36,032 nt of DNA, from the NCBI GenBank assembly GCA_937138345.1, contig CAKZOW010000134.1:1-36032 (forward strand). The letters are read 5' to 3'. Both the position numbers and the translations under genes were made by a program. How positions within the stretch are numbered: position 1 is the first letter of the stretch; each line of letters begins with the position of its first letter. The notes below the pieces were generated by a model that was not told where the DNA came from, did no database searches, and was given only the letters and a program-made list of their open reading frames with translations. Positions 8,638-15,860 of the stretch are shown here, one piece after another. The stretch comes from an uncultured archaeon. GTDB lineage: Archaea > Nanobdellota > Nanobdellia > Woesearchaeales > UBA583.

Positions 8638-8648
8638 ATAAATCTACT
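8628..8648 (+). terminator. Stop-codon hairpin, L44e gene
   Basis: AGTAGA (8628-8633) pairs with TCTACT (8643-8648). The 9-nt loop contains the stop TAA (8635-8637). ACATTTTTTC follows, giving an intrinsic-terminator-like T-run. Confidence 0.6.
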
Positions 8649-8695
8649 ACATTTTTTCTAATAATATAAAATAAAAAAGATATAATTTTACTATA

Positions 8696-8715
8696 TTAAA
8701 GTCTTGGAAGACTTT
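8696..8715 (-). terminator. Stop-codon hairpin, 128-residue hypothetical gene
   Basis: AAAGTCTT (8715-8708) pairs with AAGACTTT (8705-8698) around two bases. The stop TAA (8698-8696) begins with the last base of the 3' arm. It is convergent with the L44e terminator. Confidence 0.55.
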
Positions 8716-9082
8716 CATATTTACCTGAAGAAGATAACATAGTATATGCATAGTAAGCATTCCTTGCATTTTGATGTAAGTCAGATGGATTTTGGAAAAT
8801 AATCTTAGGGAGATAGTCTAGAAAATTACTTGCAGAATTCTCCAGTAATTGTCTTGCATATAAAACTAATTCGCAACAAAATTCTAAATCTTGAGCTTGA
8901 GGTGAAATTTGTGGAGATTTAACCAAAGAAATAGAAGAAATATCTTCTTCTTTATCAGAAATTGGATCTGAGAGAACTACATATAATTCTTTAATTAATT
9001 CTTCCACATTAAGAACATCACCGTGTTCATCATATTTAACTTTTAACACATCATCTAAGCTCATTTTATTTATAAAAGACAT
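8696..9082 (-). CDS. Hypothetical protein
   Basis: 128 residues, acidic in the first half (SDPISDKEEDISS) and probably helical in the second (LEFCCELVLYARQLLENSA; RNAYYAYTMLS). No signal peptide, membrane helix or catalytic motif is evident and I do not recognise it. A TATA-like AAATTTAAATAC (about 9095-9106) lies upstream; its spacing fits the internal Met at 9064 better than the first Met, so the true start may be 9064. A perfect hairpin, AAAGTCTT/AAGACTTT (8698-8715), overlaps the stop codon. Confidence 0.55.
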   Translation of the reverse strand: MSFINKMSLDDVLKVKYDEHGDVLNVEELIKELYVVLSDPISDKEEDISSISLVKSPQISPQAQDLEFCCELVLYARQLLENSASNFLDYLPKIIFQNPSDLHQNARNAYYAYTMLSSSGKYESLPRL

Positions 9083-9124
9083 CTAAGAATAACATGTATT
9101 TAAATTTTTGCATACATTAAAAAA

Positions 9125-9865
9125 TTATTCTAAAAGATTTGAAACCGAAATAGGATTCTTAAAAACTTCATTAAAATAATAATCAAGGCTTTCAGAAGAT
9201 TTAGTACTATCACACCTTAAAACTTCAAGATTTGAAAATGTAGTTGTTTCTGAAGGAAAATAACTATCCCATCCTCTTAACTCACACATTTCCCTCTCAC
9301 TTACCACTCTCAGGTAGTTTTTTGGCATATTTTCCCCCCTACTCTCAGAAGGCTGATCTGATGTAGGATCTAATATAACAAATCCTTTTTCATAAGTATC
9401 ATTTAAGATAAAAGGAAATGCCAAAAATGCATGTAAAAATAAAAAATCTGAAAATTTAGTAACATTTGTATATCCATTATCCAAAAAAGAATACTGTAAA
9501 TTAGTTGAAGAAACATTACAACATTGTCTTGGAAAATTGCCCCCAAGATTAACATTCTTTCCCCAAACATAATGAGATTGAGATAAGGAATAAATTCTAG
9601 AAATATGAAAAAATAAGTCTTTTTTATCTCTAAGTAACATAGAATTAGAACCTGGTATGTGTAAGTATTTCTCTAAAATAGGCTTCAAAATAGCAGGTCT
9701 ACCACTGATATGAACTGAATGCATAGACTCATCAAAAATAAGAACTTTGTCAAATGTTTTATCTCTAGTTAAAATTCTCTCAATCATATTCTCAAGAGCA
9801 TTATGATGTTGAGTTTCTAAATACTGTGGCAGTAGAGAAAACATTGAAAAATAATTTTTTTTCAT
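9125..9865 (-). CDS. Probable transglutaminase-like protein with Cys-His-Asp order
   Basis: About 247 residues from the ATG at 9865, chosen because TTTTATAAT (9888-9896) lies 23-31 bp upstream; a TTG at 9883 is the alternative. The middle has GGNFPRQCCNVSS, later FLHAFLAFPF, then GFVILDPTSDQ. A Cys at the start of a helix, a His before a beta-strand and an Asp in an ILDPT motif, in this order, is the pattern of the transglutaminase/NlpC-like cysteine fold. Family membership is inferred from that motif order, not from a recognised full-length match. No signal peptide is seen, so it is probably cytoplasmic. Confidence 0.5.
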   Translation of the reverse strand: MKKNYFSMFSLLPQYLETQHHNALENMIERILTRDKTFDKVLIFDESMHSVHISGRPAILKPILEKYLHIPGSNSMLLRDKKDLFFHISRIYSLSQSHYVWGKNVNLGGNFPRQCCNVSSTNLQYSFLDNGYTNVTKFSDFLFLHAFLAFPFILNDTYEKGFVILDPTSDQPSESRGENMPKNYLRVVSEREMCELRGWDSYFPSETTTFSNLEVLRCDSTKSSESLDYYFNEVFKNPISVSNLLE

Positions 9866-9940
9866 ACAAATGATAATACGCAAATGATTATAAAATTATT
9901 CTTTGTTATAACTAAAAGTGACAACAAAAATCAAATCAAG

Positions 9941-9963
9941 ATATTTATAAATCAAAACTCCTT
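9941..9963 (+). promoter_or_regulatory. ABCE1 promoter
   Basis: The TATA box ATATTTATAAAT (9941-9952) lies 26-37 bp before the ABCE1 ATG and is followed by AACTCCTT (9956-9963). The GrpE promoter (15065-15087) has the same 12-mer and the same AACTCCTT at the same spacing. Confidence 0.65.
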
Positions 9964-9977
9964 TATTTTTCTATAAA

Positions 9978-11729
9978 ATGCCAAGAATTGCAGTAATTGA
10001 GAAAACAAAATGTAAACCTGAACTTTGTGGTTGGGTATGTCAGAAAAAATGTCCAATTAATATGACGGGAGCTGATTGTATTTACGAAGATAATAAAAAA
10101 GCAGGAATTGATGAAATTCTCTGTACTGGATGTGGAATTTGTCCTAAAATTTGTCCTTTTGATGCTATTGAAATTATTAATTTACCTGAATTAAAATCAG
10201 ATCCTATTCATCAATATGGGCCAAATGGATTTAGAATATTTAATTTACCAATGATTCAAGAAGGAAGTATTATTGGAATTTTAGGAAGAAATGGAATTGG
10301 AAAATCAACAGTAATTAATGTATTATCAAAAACCATGGAAGCAAACTTTGCTAAATTTGGTGCAGATAAAATTAAATCTGAGACCTATTTCGAATCATTA
10401 AAACAAGAATTCAAAGGTACAGTTCTTCAAAATTATTTCACAAAACTTGAAAAAGGAGAAATTAAAGTGGCATATAAACCACAACAAATTACAAATATTC
10501 CAAAAATGTTTTCTGGAGTTGTAAAAGAATTACTTCTAAAAGTAAATCCTGATGAAAAACAAGTACTCGAAATTGCTAAACAACTCAACGTAATAAAAAT
10601 CATCGATAGAGAAATTAAAGTCCTCTCTGGTGGTGAGCTTCAAAGAGTAGCAATTGCTGCAGCACTTTTAAGAGATGCAAACTTCTACATTTTTGATGAG
10701 ATTACAAATTATTTAGATATCTATGAAAGACTTAACTCATCAAGATTCATTAAAGAACACTGTTCAGGAAAAACAGCACTTGTTGTAGAACACGATCTCG
10801 TAGTATTAGACTACTTAATTGATTCAATTCACATCATGTACGGACAACCTTCAGCCTTTGGAATGCTCACCGGAGTAAAAGCTGCAAAAGTAGGACTCAA
10901 TGATTACCTAGAAGGGTATTCAAAAGAAGAAAATGTAAGGTTTAGAGATAAACCAATTACCTTTGATAAAGAATCAGATGCTACAATTCAAAAAATTGAT
11001 GTACTAACATCCTGGGAAGAAGAAAACATTGAAGTTGGAACATTTAAGTTAAATGTTAAAGCAGGTAATGTGAAAAGAGGAGAGACAATAGGAATTATTG
11101 GACAAAATGCTCTTGGTAAATCAACATTTATGAAACATATTGTAAATCAAGGGTTAGGAGATACAACTCTCTCATATAAAGCACAATTAATTGAGAGATC
11201 TGACAATATTGTAATGGCTGAACTAGCACAATTTGGTAATTTCACTGATTCATTTTATGAAACATATGTACTAAATCCACTCAATATCAAACCACTCTTA
11301 GAAAAACAAATTGATCAACTCTCAGGAGGAGAACTACAAAGATACGCTCTTGCAAAATGTCTTTTAGCAGATGCAGATATTTATCTTCTTGATGAACCAA
11401 CTGCATTTTTAGATATCGAAGATAGATTAAAAATTGCTAAAATGTTAAAATACTTCATGGAAACAAAACAAAAATCAGCATTCATCATTGATCACGATCT
11501 AGTATTTATGGACTATCTCTCAGATAATTTATTAGTATTTGAAGGAGAACCATCAATTCAAGGTACTGCACTTCCTCCGATGTCAATGAGAGATGGTATG
11601 AACACATTCCTAAAGAACTTAGAAATATCATTTAGAAGAGATGAAGCAAATAAAAGACCAAGAGTAAACAAACTAGGCTCCGTTAAAGATCAAGAACAAA
11701 AAAAGAGCGGAGAATATTATTATGCATAA
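9978..11729 (+). CDS. Ribosome recycling ATPase ABCE1 (RNase L inhibitor homologue)
   Basis: 583 residues. The N-terminal domain has two ferredoxin-like iron-sulfur clusters (cysteines at 12, 17, 21, 25 and CTGCGICPKICP at 49-60). Two ABC ATPase domains follow: Walker A GRNGIGKS with signature LSGGELQR, then GQNALGKS with a second LSGGELQR and LLDEPTAFLD. ABCE1 splits ribosomes into subunits after termination, with aRF1 or Pelota. Single gene with a clear TATA promoter. The 3' end carries a tandem hairpin array (11722-11833) in which the last bases, ATGCATAA, recur. Confidence 0.98.
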   Translation: MPRIAVIEKTKCKPELCGWVCQKKCPINMTGADCIYEDNKKAGIDEILCTGCGICPKICPFDAIEIINLPELKSDPIHQYGPNGFRIFNLPMIQEGSIIGILGRNGIGKSTVINVLSKTMEANFAKFGADKIKSETYFESLKQEFKGTVLQNYFTKLEKGEIKVAYKPQQITNIPKMFSGVVKELLLKVNPDEKQVLEIAKQLNVIKIIDREIKVLSGGELQRVAIAAALLRDANFYIFDEITNYLDIYERLNSSRFIKEHCSGKTALVVEHDLVVLDYLIDSIHIMYGQPSAFGMLTGVKAAKVGLNDYLEGYSKEENVRFRDKPITFDKESDATIQKIDVLTSWEEENIEVGTFKLNVKAGNVKRGETIGIIGQNALGKSTFMKHIVNQGLGDTTLSYKAQLIERSDNIVMAELAQFGNFTDSFYETYVLNPLNIKPLLEKQIDQLSGGELQRYALAKCLLADADIYLLDEPTAFLDIEDRLKIAKMLKYFMETKQKSAFIIDHDLVFMDYLSDNLLVFEGEPSIQGTALPPMSMRDGMNTFLKNLEISFRRDEANKRPRVNKLGSVKDQEQKKSGEYYYA

Positions 11730-11833
11730 AATTGCTCAAGCAATTTTAGGCGATCAAAAATGAAAACCATTTTTGAATATGCATAATTTCGTAGAAATTA
11801 TGCTACCATTAATTTTCTGAATTAATGAATATG
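11722..11833 (+). repeat. Gene-end tandem array at the ABCE1 3' end
   Basis: Unit 1 starts at the gene's final ATGCATAA. It contains AAAATTGCT/AGCAATTTT (11728-11747) overlapping the stop, TTAG, GCGAT (11750-11754), then CAAAAATG-AAAAC-CATTTTTG (11755-11775) and AATATG. Unit 2 (11779 on) again begins ATGCATAA and contains GCATAATTT/AAATTATGC (11781-11803) and CATTAATT/AATTAATG (11807-11827), then AATATG. Starts are 57 and 52 nt apart. All four stems are perfect. Confidence 0.8.
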
Positions 11834-11857
11834 ATTTAAGAAATTAGAATTAGTTAA

Positions 11858-12406
11858 ATGAATAAAGAAAAAGATCCAGTAATAAATGCAATTGCACTCT
11901 CCACACTAATTTCTAATGCAACAACTTCAACTATCGTAGGTGTGAGCAACCATATGATAAATAACTCATCACTAGAACATATTCTGCTTCAAAATGATCA
12001 AAATTCAATAGCAATCTCAGCAATAAATCAAGGTATTTCATTTTTTTTAAATTCTGGTTCCTATTCTATTATAAATAATGCAATATTTTTACCCACCTAT
12101 TGGTCCCTAAGATCACATAAGTACCAAACAAAAAAAGATTTTATTCAAAAAGAATATTCTCAAGTATTAGCACTACAATTGTTTGCAAATTGGGCCGGAG
12201 TAACATACGCTGGAAGCAAAGAAATAATTGAGCAATTCAAACCAGAGTATGCTTCAATAATTGCTGGAACTGTACAAAGTACTCTCTATCCTGTATATAT
12301 GGCTCAAGCATGGAAAATGAAAAATAAACTCATTAATGAAGAAAAAGTAGAAAAAGTGAAAAAAAATATTCAAAAAGTAAAATCACTAATTAAAAAAATA
12401 ACTTAA
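11858..12406 (+). CDS. Membrane protein of unknown function
   Basis: 182 residues. Several moderately hydrophobic segments (about 7-27, 50-75, 105-122 and 130-150) suggest membrane association, followed by a lysine-rich C-terminal helix (NEEKVEKVKKNIQKVKSLIKKIT). I do not recognise a family. The only TATA-like sequence in range is GATTTAAG (11833-11840), which lies in the last unit of the ABCE1 gene-end array, so it may depend on that array for its promoter. A short ACTTA/TAAGT stem overlaps the stop and TAACAC/GTGTTA follows at about 12418-12435. Confidence 0.55.
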   Translation: MNKEKDPVINAIALSTLISNATTSTIVGVSNHMINNSSLEHILLQNDQNSIAISAINQGISFFLNSGSYSIINNAIFLPTYWSLRSHKYQTKKDFIQKEYSQVLALQLFANWAGVTYAGSKEIIEQFKPEYASIIAGTVQSTLYPVYMAQAWKMKNKLINEEKVEKVKKNIQKVKSLIKKIT

Positions 12407-12474
12407 AAGATAAGTATGATAACACAACCGTGTTAAAATGCTTAATACATAGTATAATAATAAATAAAAATTAA

Positions 12475-12496
12475 AAAAAGTCTACTTAGACTTTTT
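12475..12496 (-). terminator. Stop-codon hairpin, H1-tailed membrane protein gene
   Basis: On the minus strand AAAAAGTCTA pairs perfectly with TAGACTTTTT around two bases. The stop TAG (12484-12482) starts the 3' arm and more T residues follow. This is the most bacterial-looking intrinsic terminator in the window. Confidence 0.65.
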
Positions 12497-13042
12497 AGCA
12501 GTAGTTGTTTTTTTAACAACTTTCTTAGCTGGAGCTTTTTTTGTAGCAGGAGCTTTTGTAGTTGAAGTCTTTTTAGTAACTGTTTTCTTAGCAGGAGCTT
12601 TCTTAGTAGCTGTCGCTTTTGTAGTTGAAGCTTTTTTAGTAACTGTTTTCTTAGCAGGGGCTTTTTTTGTAGCTGTCGCTTTTGTAGTTGAAGCTTTTTT
12701 TGTAGCTGTTTTCTTAGCTGGAGCTTTCTTAGTAACTGTTTTTTTCTTAACAACAACAATTTCATCCTCCTGATCTGCAGCTTCTTGTTTTGCTTGCATA
12801 TGACCTTTTACTGCTTTTTTTATATCATTTCCAGAAATTTTTGAGTGAGCAGACTTTTTAGTTGAAAATCCAAATAAAGAATAAATTCCTGACCATCCTA
12901 ATACTCCAAAAAACACAAATAAAATTCCAACAATTAAAACAATAACTGATGCTAACTTTCCTTTTACCATAATTGATGCAATAACAATTAATGCACCAAA
13001 AATGATGTGTAAAATCCTATCATTACCTGATAAATTACTCAT
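12482..13042 (-). CDS. Two-helix membrane protein with a histone-H1-like repeat tail
   Basis: 186 residues. The N-terminal ~60 residues resemble DUF2892/YgaP-type small membrane domains: [16 protein letters not shown], a second helix [18 protein letters not shown], and the short GIYSLFGFS motif. A charged linker (about 61-100) leads to a tail of three 21-residue units ([21 protein letters not shown] type, 105-167) plus a partial fourth. Such K/A/P/T repeats are typical of histone H1 and bacterial AlgP-like nucleic-acid-binding tails. TATA ATTTATAAATATT (about 13068-13080) is 26-38 bp upstream. A membrane anchor for nucleic acid is inferred, not shown. Confidence 0.7.
   Translation of the reverse strand: MSNLSGNDRILHIIFGALIVIASIMVKGKLASVIVLIVGILFVFFGVLGWSGIYSLFGFSTKKSAHSKISGNDIKKAVKGHMQAKQEAADQEDEIVVVKKKTVTKKAPAKKTATKKASTTKATATKKAPAKKTVTKKASTTKATATKKAPAKKTVTKKTSTTKAPATKKAPAKKVVKKTTTAKKSK
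12521..12730 (-). repeat. 63-bp coding tandem repeats (3.3 copies)
   Basis: Encodes the 21-residue [21 protein letters not shown] units of the H1-like tail, residues 105-174. Units 1 and 2 differ by one residue; unit 3 has two changes. The near-identity suggests recent expansion by slippage or recombination, and the copy number may vary between strains. Confidence 0.8.
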
Positions 13043-13123
13043 AATAGAAAAGATATGGTGTGCACAATTTATAAATATTATGCTAGTTACTACAAGAAAA
13101 GAACAAAAAAGATGTGAAAAAAA

Positions 13124-13771
13124 CTATTTATTTTTTTTAATATACTCTTGATATTTTGTACCATCCATAACTTCAATTGTCTCTGCTCGTGAAACTTTTA
13201 TTTTCTTTTTCAAAAGCTCCTTATCAACTACACGAATATGATAATATGCATAAGCAAGACCAATTATAAATCCGATAATGTGAGCGAAATTACCTACATT
13301 ATTTTGTACAAAAACACTTGAATAAAGCTCAATACCTATAAATAATAAACCAAATTGCCACATTTTCATAGGAATAATTCCCCAAAATAATACTTGTGAA
13401 TTTGGAAAAAACATAATCGCTGCTGCAACTGTTGCAACTACTGCTGCTGATGCACCTAAAGCTGCATCATACACAAAAAATCCAACTACTGCTGCTAAGA
13501 GTCCAGAACCAATATAGAGGGCTAAAAATTTATTTGAACCAATTCTTCTCTCAACTAATGAACCAAACATATAGAGTCCAAACATATTAAAAAATAAATG
13601 AATCAAATCTGCATGAAAAAACATATATGTAAAAAACATCCATGGCTGTGAAGATGCTAATTCAGGAATCAATATGAAATTCCTAGAAAAATCTGATCCT
13701 AAAATCATCTGCAGTATAAATACCACAATATTTGCAATCAATAGTATTGATGTATAACCTACAAGTCTCAT
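13124..13771 (-). CDS. Rhomboid-family intramembrane serine protease
   Basis: 215 residues with six hydrophobic segments. Family landmarks are in order: FFHADLIHLFFN (H58, N62), the serine region GASAAV (Ser108) and FAHIIGFIIGLAY (His164) in the last core helix. The Ser-His dyad is intact, but the usual GxSG reads GASA. Rhomboids cleave single-pass membrane proteins within the bilayer; no substrate is identifiable here. A charged cytoplasmic tail of about 35 residues follows the last helix. TTTATAAA (13793-13800) lies 22-29 bp before the ATG. Confidence 0.88.
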   Translation of the reverse strand: MRLVGYTSILLIANIVVFILQMILGSDFSRNFILIPELASSQPWMFFTYMFFHADLIHLFFNMFGLYMFGSLVERRIGSNKFLALYIGSGLLAAVVGFFVYDAALGASAAVVATVAAAIMFFPNSQVLFWGIIPMKMWQFGLLFIGIELYSSVFVQNNVGNFAHIIGFIIGLAYAYYHIRVVDKELLKKKIKVSRAETIEVMDGTKYQEYIKKNK

Positions 13772-13878
13772 AGTTGAAACAATGATGCTACATTTATAAA
13801 AACTTACACCAACTCATAAGAGAAATAATAAGGAAAAATCAGAATAAACTTTTTAAATCTATAACTCAGAGATATACT

Positions 13879-14847
13879 ATGACTAAAAAAAATTCTATTA
13901 TCACAGAAAAAGATATCTTAATTTTAAAACAACTTCTTCTCGATGGTAGAAAATCATCTTCCTCAATATCTAAAGAAATTGATTTAGGACGTGAAATAGT
14001 AAATTATAGAATTAAAAGATTGATAAAAGAAAATTTAATTGTTAAATTTGTTCCAAAAATCAACGAAAAAGCAATCAACTATCAAGAATATATTATTTTA
14101 TTAAAACTTAATCTCGAAGATGAACTCTCAAAAGATCAATTCATCAAACAAACAATTGGAAATAAATATTTAGTATGGACGACAAAATCCGATAGTGGAT
14201 GGGATTTAATTGTAAGACTCTATGCTCAAAGTATTGAAGAATTTAAAGAAAAAATGCAAGAGATTTTAGATTTATTCTCAGATGTATTAGCAAACTACTA
14301 TACAATAATTAGTTCTGATGAAATTAAAGAAGAAGAAAAACAAAACATTACACGAAATCTTTTTGATGAAATTGATCAAGCACCTGAAAAAGATTTCAAA
14401 AAAATAAAGGATTCTCCTCAGATACTCCTAGACACAAAAGACAAAGAAATTTTAAAACTATTAGAATCAGATGGTAGAATTCAGTATAAAGAAATTGCTG
14501 AAGAATTAGATATAAGCTCAGATACAGTAAAATATAGAATAGATAAAATGATCTCACAAGGGGCAATTGAAAACTTCATGCCAATTATCAATTTTAATAA
14601 ACTAGGACTAATGCACTATGTTGGAATTATTGAATTTACTTATCTAAACGTAAAAGAAGAAATAGAAATTAATGAAAAAATTAAAGAAAATCCTTTTGTA
14701 ATAAAAGCAATTAAATCTCTGAGTAAATCAGAATACTTCCTAACATTACTATTTGAAAAAGAGTATCAAGTCGAAGCATTCAAAGAAGAAATACAAGAAA
14801 TATTCAAAAACAAAATCAAAACATTTGAATGCTTTTCTATAGAATAG
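13879..14847 (+). CDS. Tandem Lrp/AsnC-type transcription regulator
   Basis: 322 residues containing two Lrp-like halves. Half one has a winged helix-turn-helix (about 11-55, LDGRKSSSSISKEIDLGREIVNYRIKRL) and a RAM-like alpha-beta domain. Half two repeats this from about 190 (KEILKLLESDGRIQYKEIAEELDISSDTVKYRIDKM). Canonical Lrp proteins are about 150 residues with one copy, so this is an internally duplicated form. The family binds DNA as dimers or octamers and often senses amino acids. Target and ligand cannot be told. TTTTTAAATC (about 13851-13860) is about 20-28 bp upstream. Its 3' end carries the longest gene-end hairpin array (14829-15012). Confidence 0.85.
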   Translation: MTKKNSIITEKDILILKQLLLDGRKSSSSISKEIDLGREIVNYRIKRLIKENLIVKFVPKINEKAINYQEYIILLKLNLEDELSKDQFIKQTIGNKYLVWTTKSDSGWDLIVRLYAQSIEEFKEKMQEILDLFSDVLANYYTIISSDEIKEEEKQNITRNLFDEIDQAPEKDFKKIKDSPQILLDTKDKEILKLLESDGRIQYKEIAEELDISSDTVKYRIDKMISQGAIENFMPIINFNKLGLMHYVGIIEFTYLNVKEEIEINEKIKENPFVIKAIKSLSKSEYFLTLLFEKEYQVEAFKEEIQEIFKNKIKTFECFSIE

Positions 14848-15012
14848 AAAAGCGACAAGAAATCTTGAGAATGAAATGAACAAGACACAAGAACGTAAGG
14901 TACTGAAGTGTCTGGTGTAAGCAAAGAATGAATGTCTAGTTTGCTTCTCAATTGAGTAATTGATAAGCGACCAATAATTACATAGTAATTATTGAGTATG
15001 CTTTTCTATTGA
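14829..15012 (+). repeat. Gene-end tandem array at the Lrp gene 3' end
   Basis: At least six hairpins in about 170 bp: GCTTTTCTA/TAGAAAAGC over the stop (14831-14853); CAAG-AAAT-CTTG (14856-14867) between GCGA and AGAATG; GACAC/GTGTC (14884-14912); AAGCAAA/TTTGCTT (14919-14946); TCAATT/AATTGA (14948-14963); and CAATAATTAC-ATA-GTAATTATTG (14972-14994) between GCGAC and AGTATG. After the last AGTATG, CTTTTCTAT copies the gene end. ATG-type unit starts are 42, 57 and 70 nt apart. Confidence 0.8.
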
Positions 15013-15064
15013 ATAATTTATCACAAATCCTAAAATAATGATTAAAAATAAGATTTAGATAAAA

Positions 15065-15087
15065 ATATTTATAAATTATAACTCCTT
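15065..15087 (+). promoter_or_regulatory. grpE promoter
   Basis: ATATTTATAAAT (15065-15076) followed by AACTCCTT (15080-15087), 22-33 bp before the ATG. It matches the ABCE1 promoter in both blocks and their spacing. Confidence 0.65.
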
Positions 15088-15097
15088 AAATTATTGT

Positions 15098-15676
15098 ATG
15101 ACAGAAGAAAAAAAACAAAATACAACTTCTAAAGAACAAAATAAAGAAACAATTTCTGAGAAAGTAAAGGCTGCTGCTCAAAAAGTAAAAGATTCAGTAA
15201 CAAGTGAAAAAGAAAAAACTCCTGAAGAAAAAATTGAAGAATTAGAAGAACAACTCAAAGAAGCACAAGCAGATTTTCTAAGATCTAGAGCAGATTTAGA
15301 AAATTACAAAAGAAGAACACAAGAAGAATTAGTTCTTGCAAGAGATAGAGCAATTACTTCATTTGTTCAAGATCTACTCCCATCAATTGATAATTTTGAG
15401 ATGTCTCTTAAAATGACAGATAATAAAGAGATGTTTATTAAAGGAGTTGAAATGATTCATGGAAATTTAATTTCAACACTAAAAGAACATAAAATTGAAA
15501 ACTTCGAACCAAAAGTAGGAGAGGAATACAATCCACAAGAACATGAACCAATGCTAATTGAAGATGAATCTGCAGAAGAAGGTAAAGTACTTGCAGTAAT
15601 TCAAAAAGGATTCAAAAAAGGTGACACAATTATTAGACCTGCAAAAGTTCAAATGAAAAAACCTAAAGAAGAATGA
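15098..15676 (+). CDS. grpE: Nucleotide exchange factor GrpE
   Basis: 192 residues. A charged disordered N-terminus (about 1-45) precedes the long dimer coiled coil (EEKIEELEEQLKEAQADFLRSRADLENYKRR) and the C-terminal beta domain (VGEEYNPQEHEPMLIEDES, ending GFKKGDTIIRPAKVQM). GrpE releases ADP from DnaK. DnaK and DnaJ are often neighbours but are not in this window. The DnaK system in archaea is of bacterial origin, so the lineage of this gene was probably acquired. It has its own TATA promoter and a long hairpin over the stop. Confidence 0.96.
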   Translation: MTEEKKQNTTSKEQNKETISEKVKAAAQKVKDSVTSEKEKTPEEKIEELEEQLKEAQADFLRSRADLENYKRRTQEELVLARDRAITSFVQDLLPSIDNFEMSLKMTDNKEMFIKGVEMIHGNLISTLKEHKIENFEPKVGEEYNPQEHEPMLIEDESAEEGKVLAVIQKGFKKGDTIIRPAKVQMKKPKEE

Positions 15677-15700
15677 ACTTAATCTTAGATTAAATTCATT
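15672..15700 (+). terminator. Stop-codon hairpin, grpE
   Basis: AATGAACTTAATCT (15672-15685) pairs with AGATTAAATTCATT (15687-15700) apart from one C.A mismatch. The terminal pairs would open to form the loop. The stop TGA (15674-15676) is in the 5' arm. No strong T-run follows directly. Confidence 0.6.
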
Positions 15701-15860
15701 AAGCATTAAAATTTAATTTGATTTTCATACAATAATTAATTTTCAAGCTAAATAAAATTAATTTTGTTAAATAACAATATTTAAAATAAATAATTTTTAC
15801 TTTTTAAATCACACAAAAAAATTATATTCTATTTTTTTAGAAAAATGAAGAAGCCATTAT

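Noticed and set aside
11722-11833. Insertion sequence remnant after ABCE1
   Set aside because: No transposase fragment is present and the ~55-nt unit size is too small; a non-autonomous element remains possible and is covered in the main finding.
12442-12765. A 107-residue minus-strand frame of [14 protein letters not shown]-type repeats
   Set aside because: It is the other reading frame of the H1-like repeat tail; the composition is a by-product of the repeat.
14829-15012. CRISPR array at the Lrp gene end
   Set aside because: The repeats are hairpins with variable stems and short conserved boxes, not identical repeats with unique spacers, and no cas genes are present.
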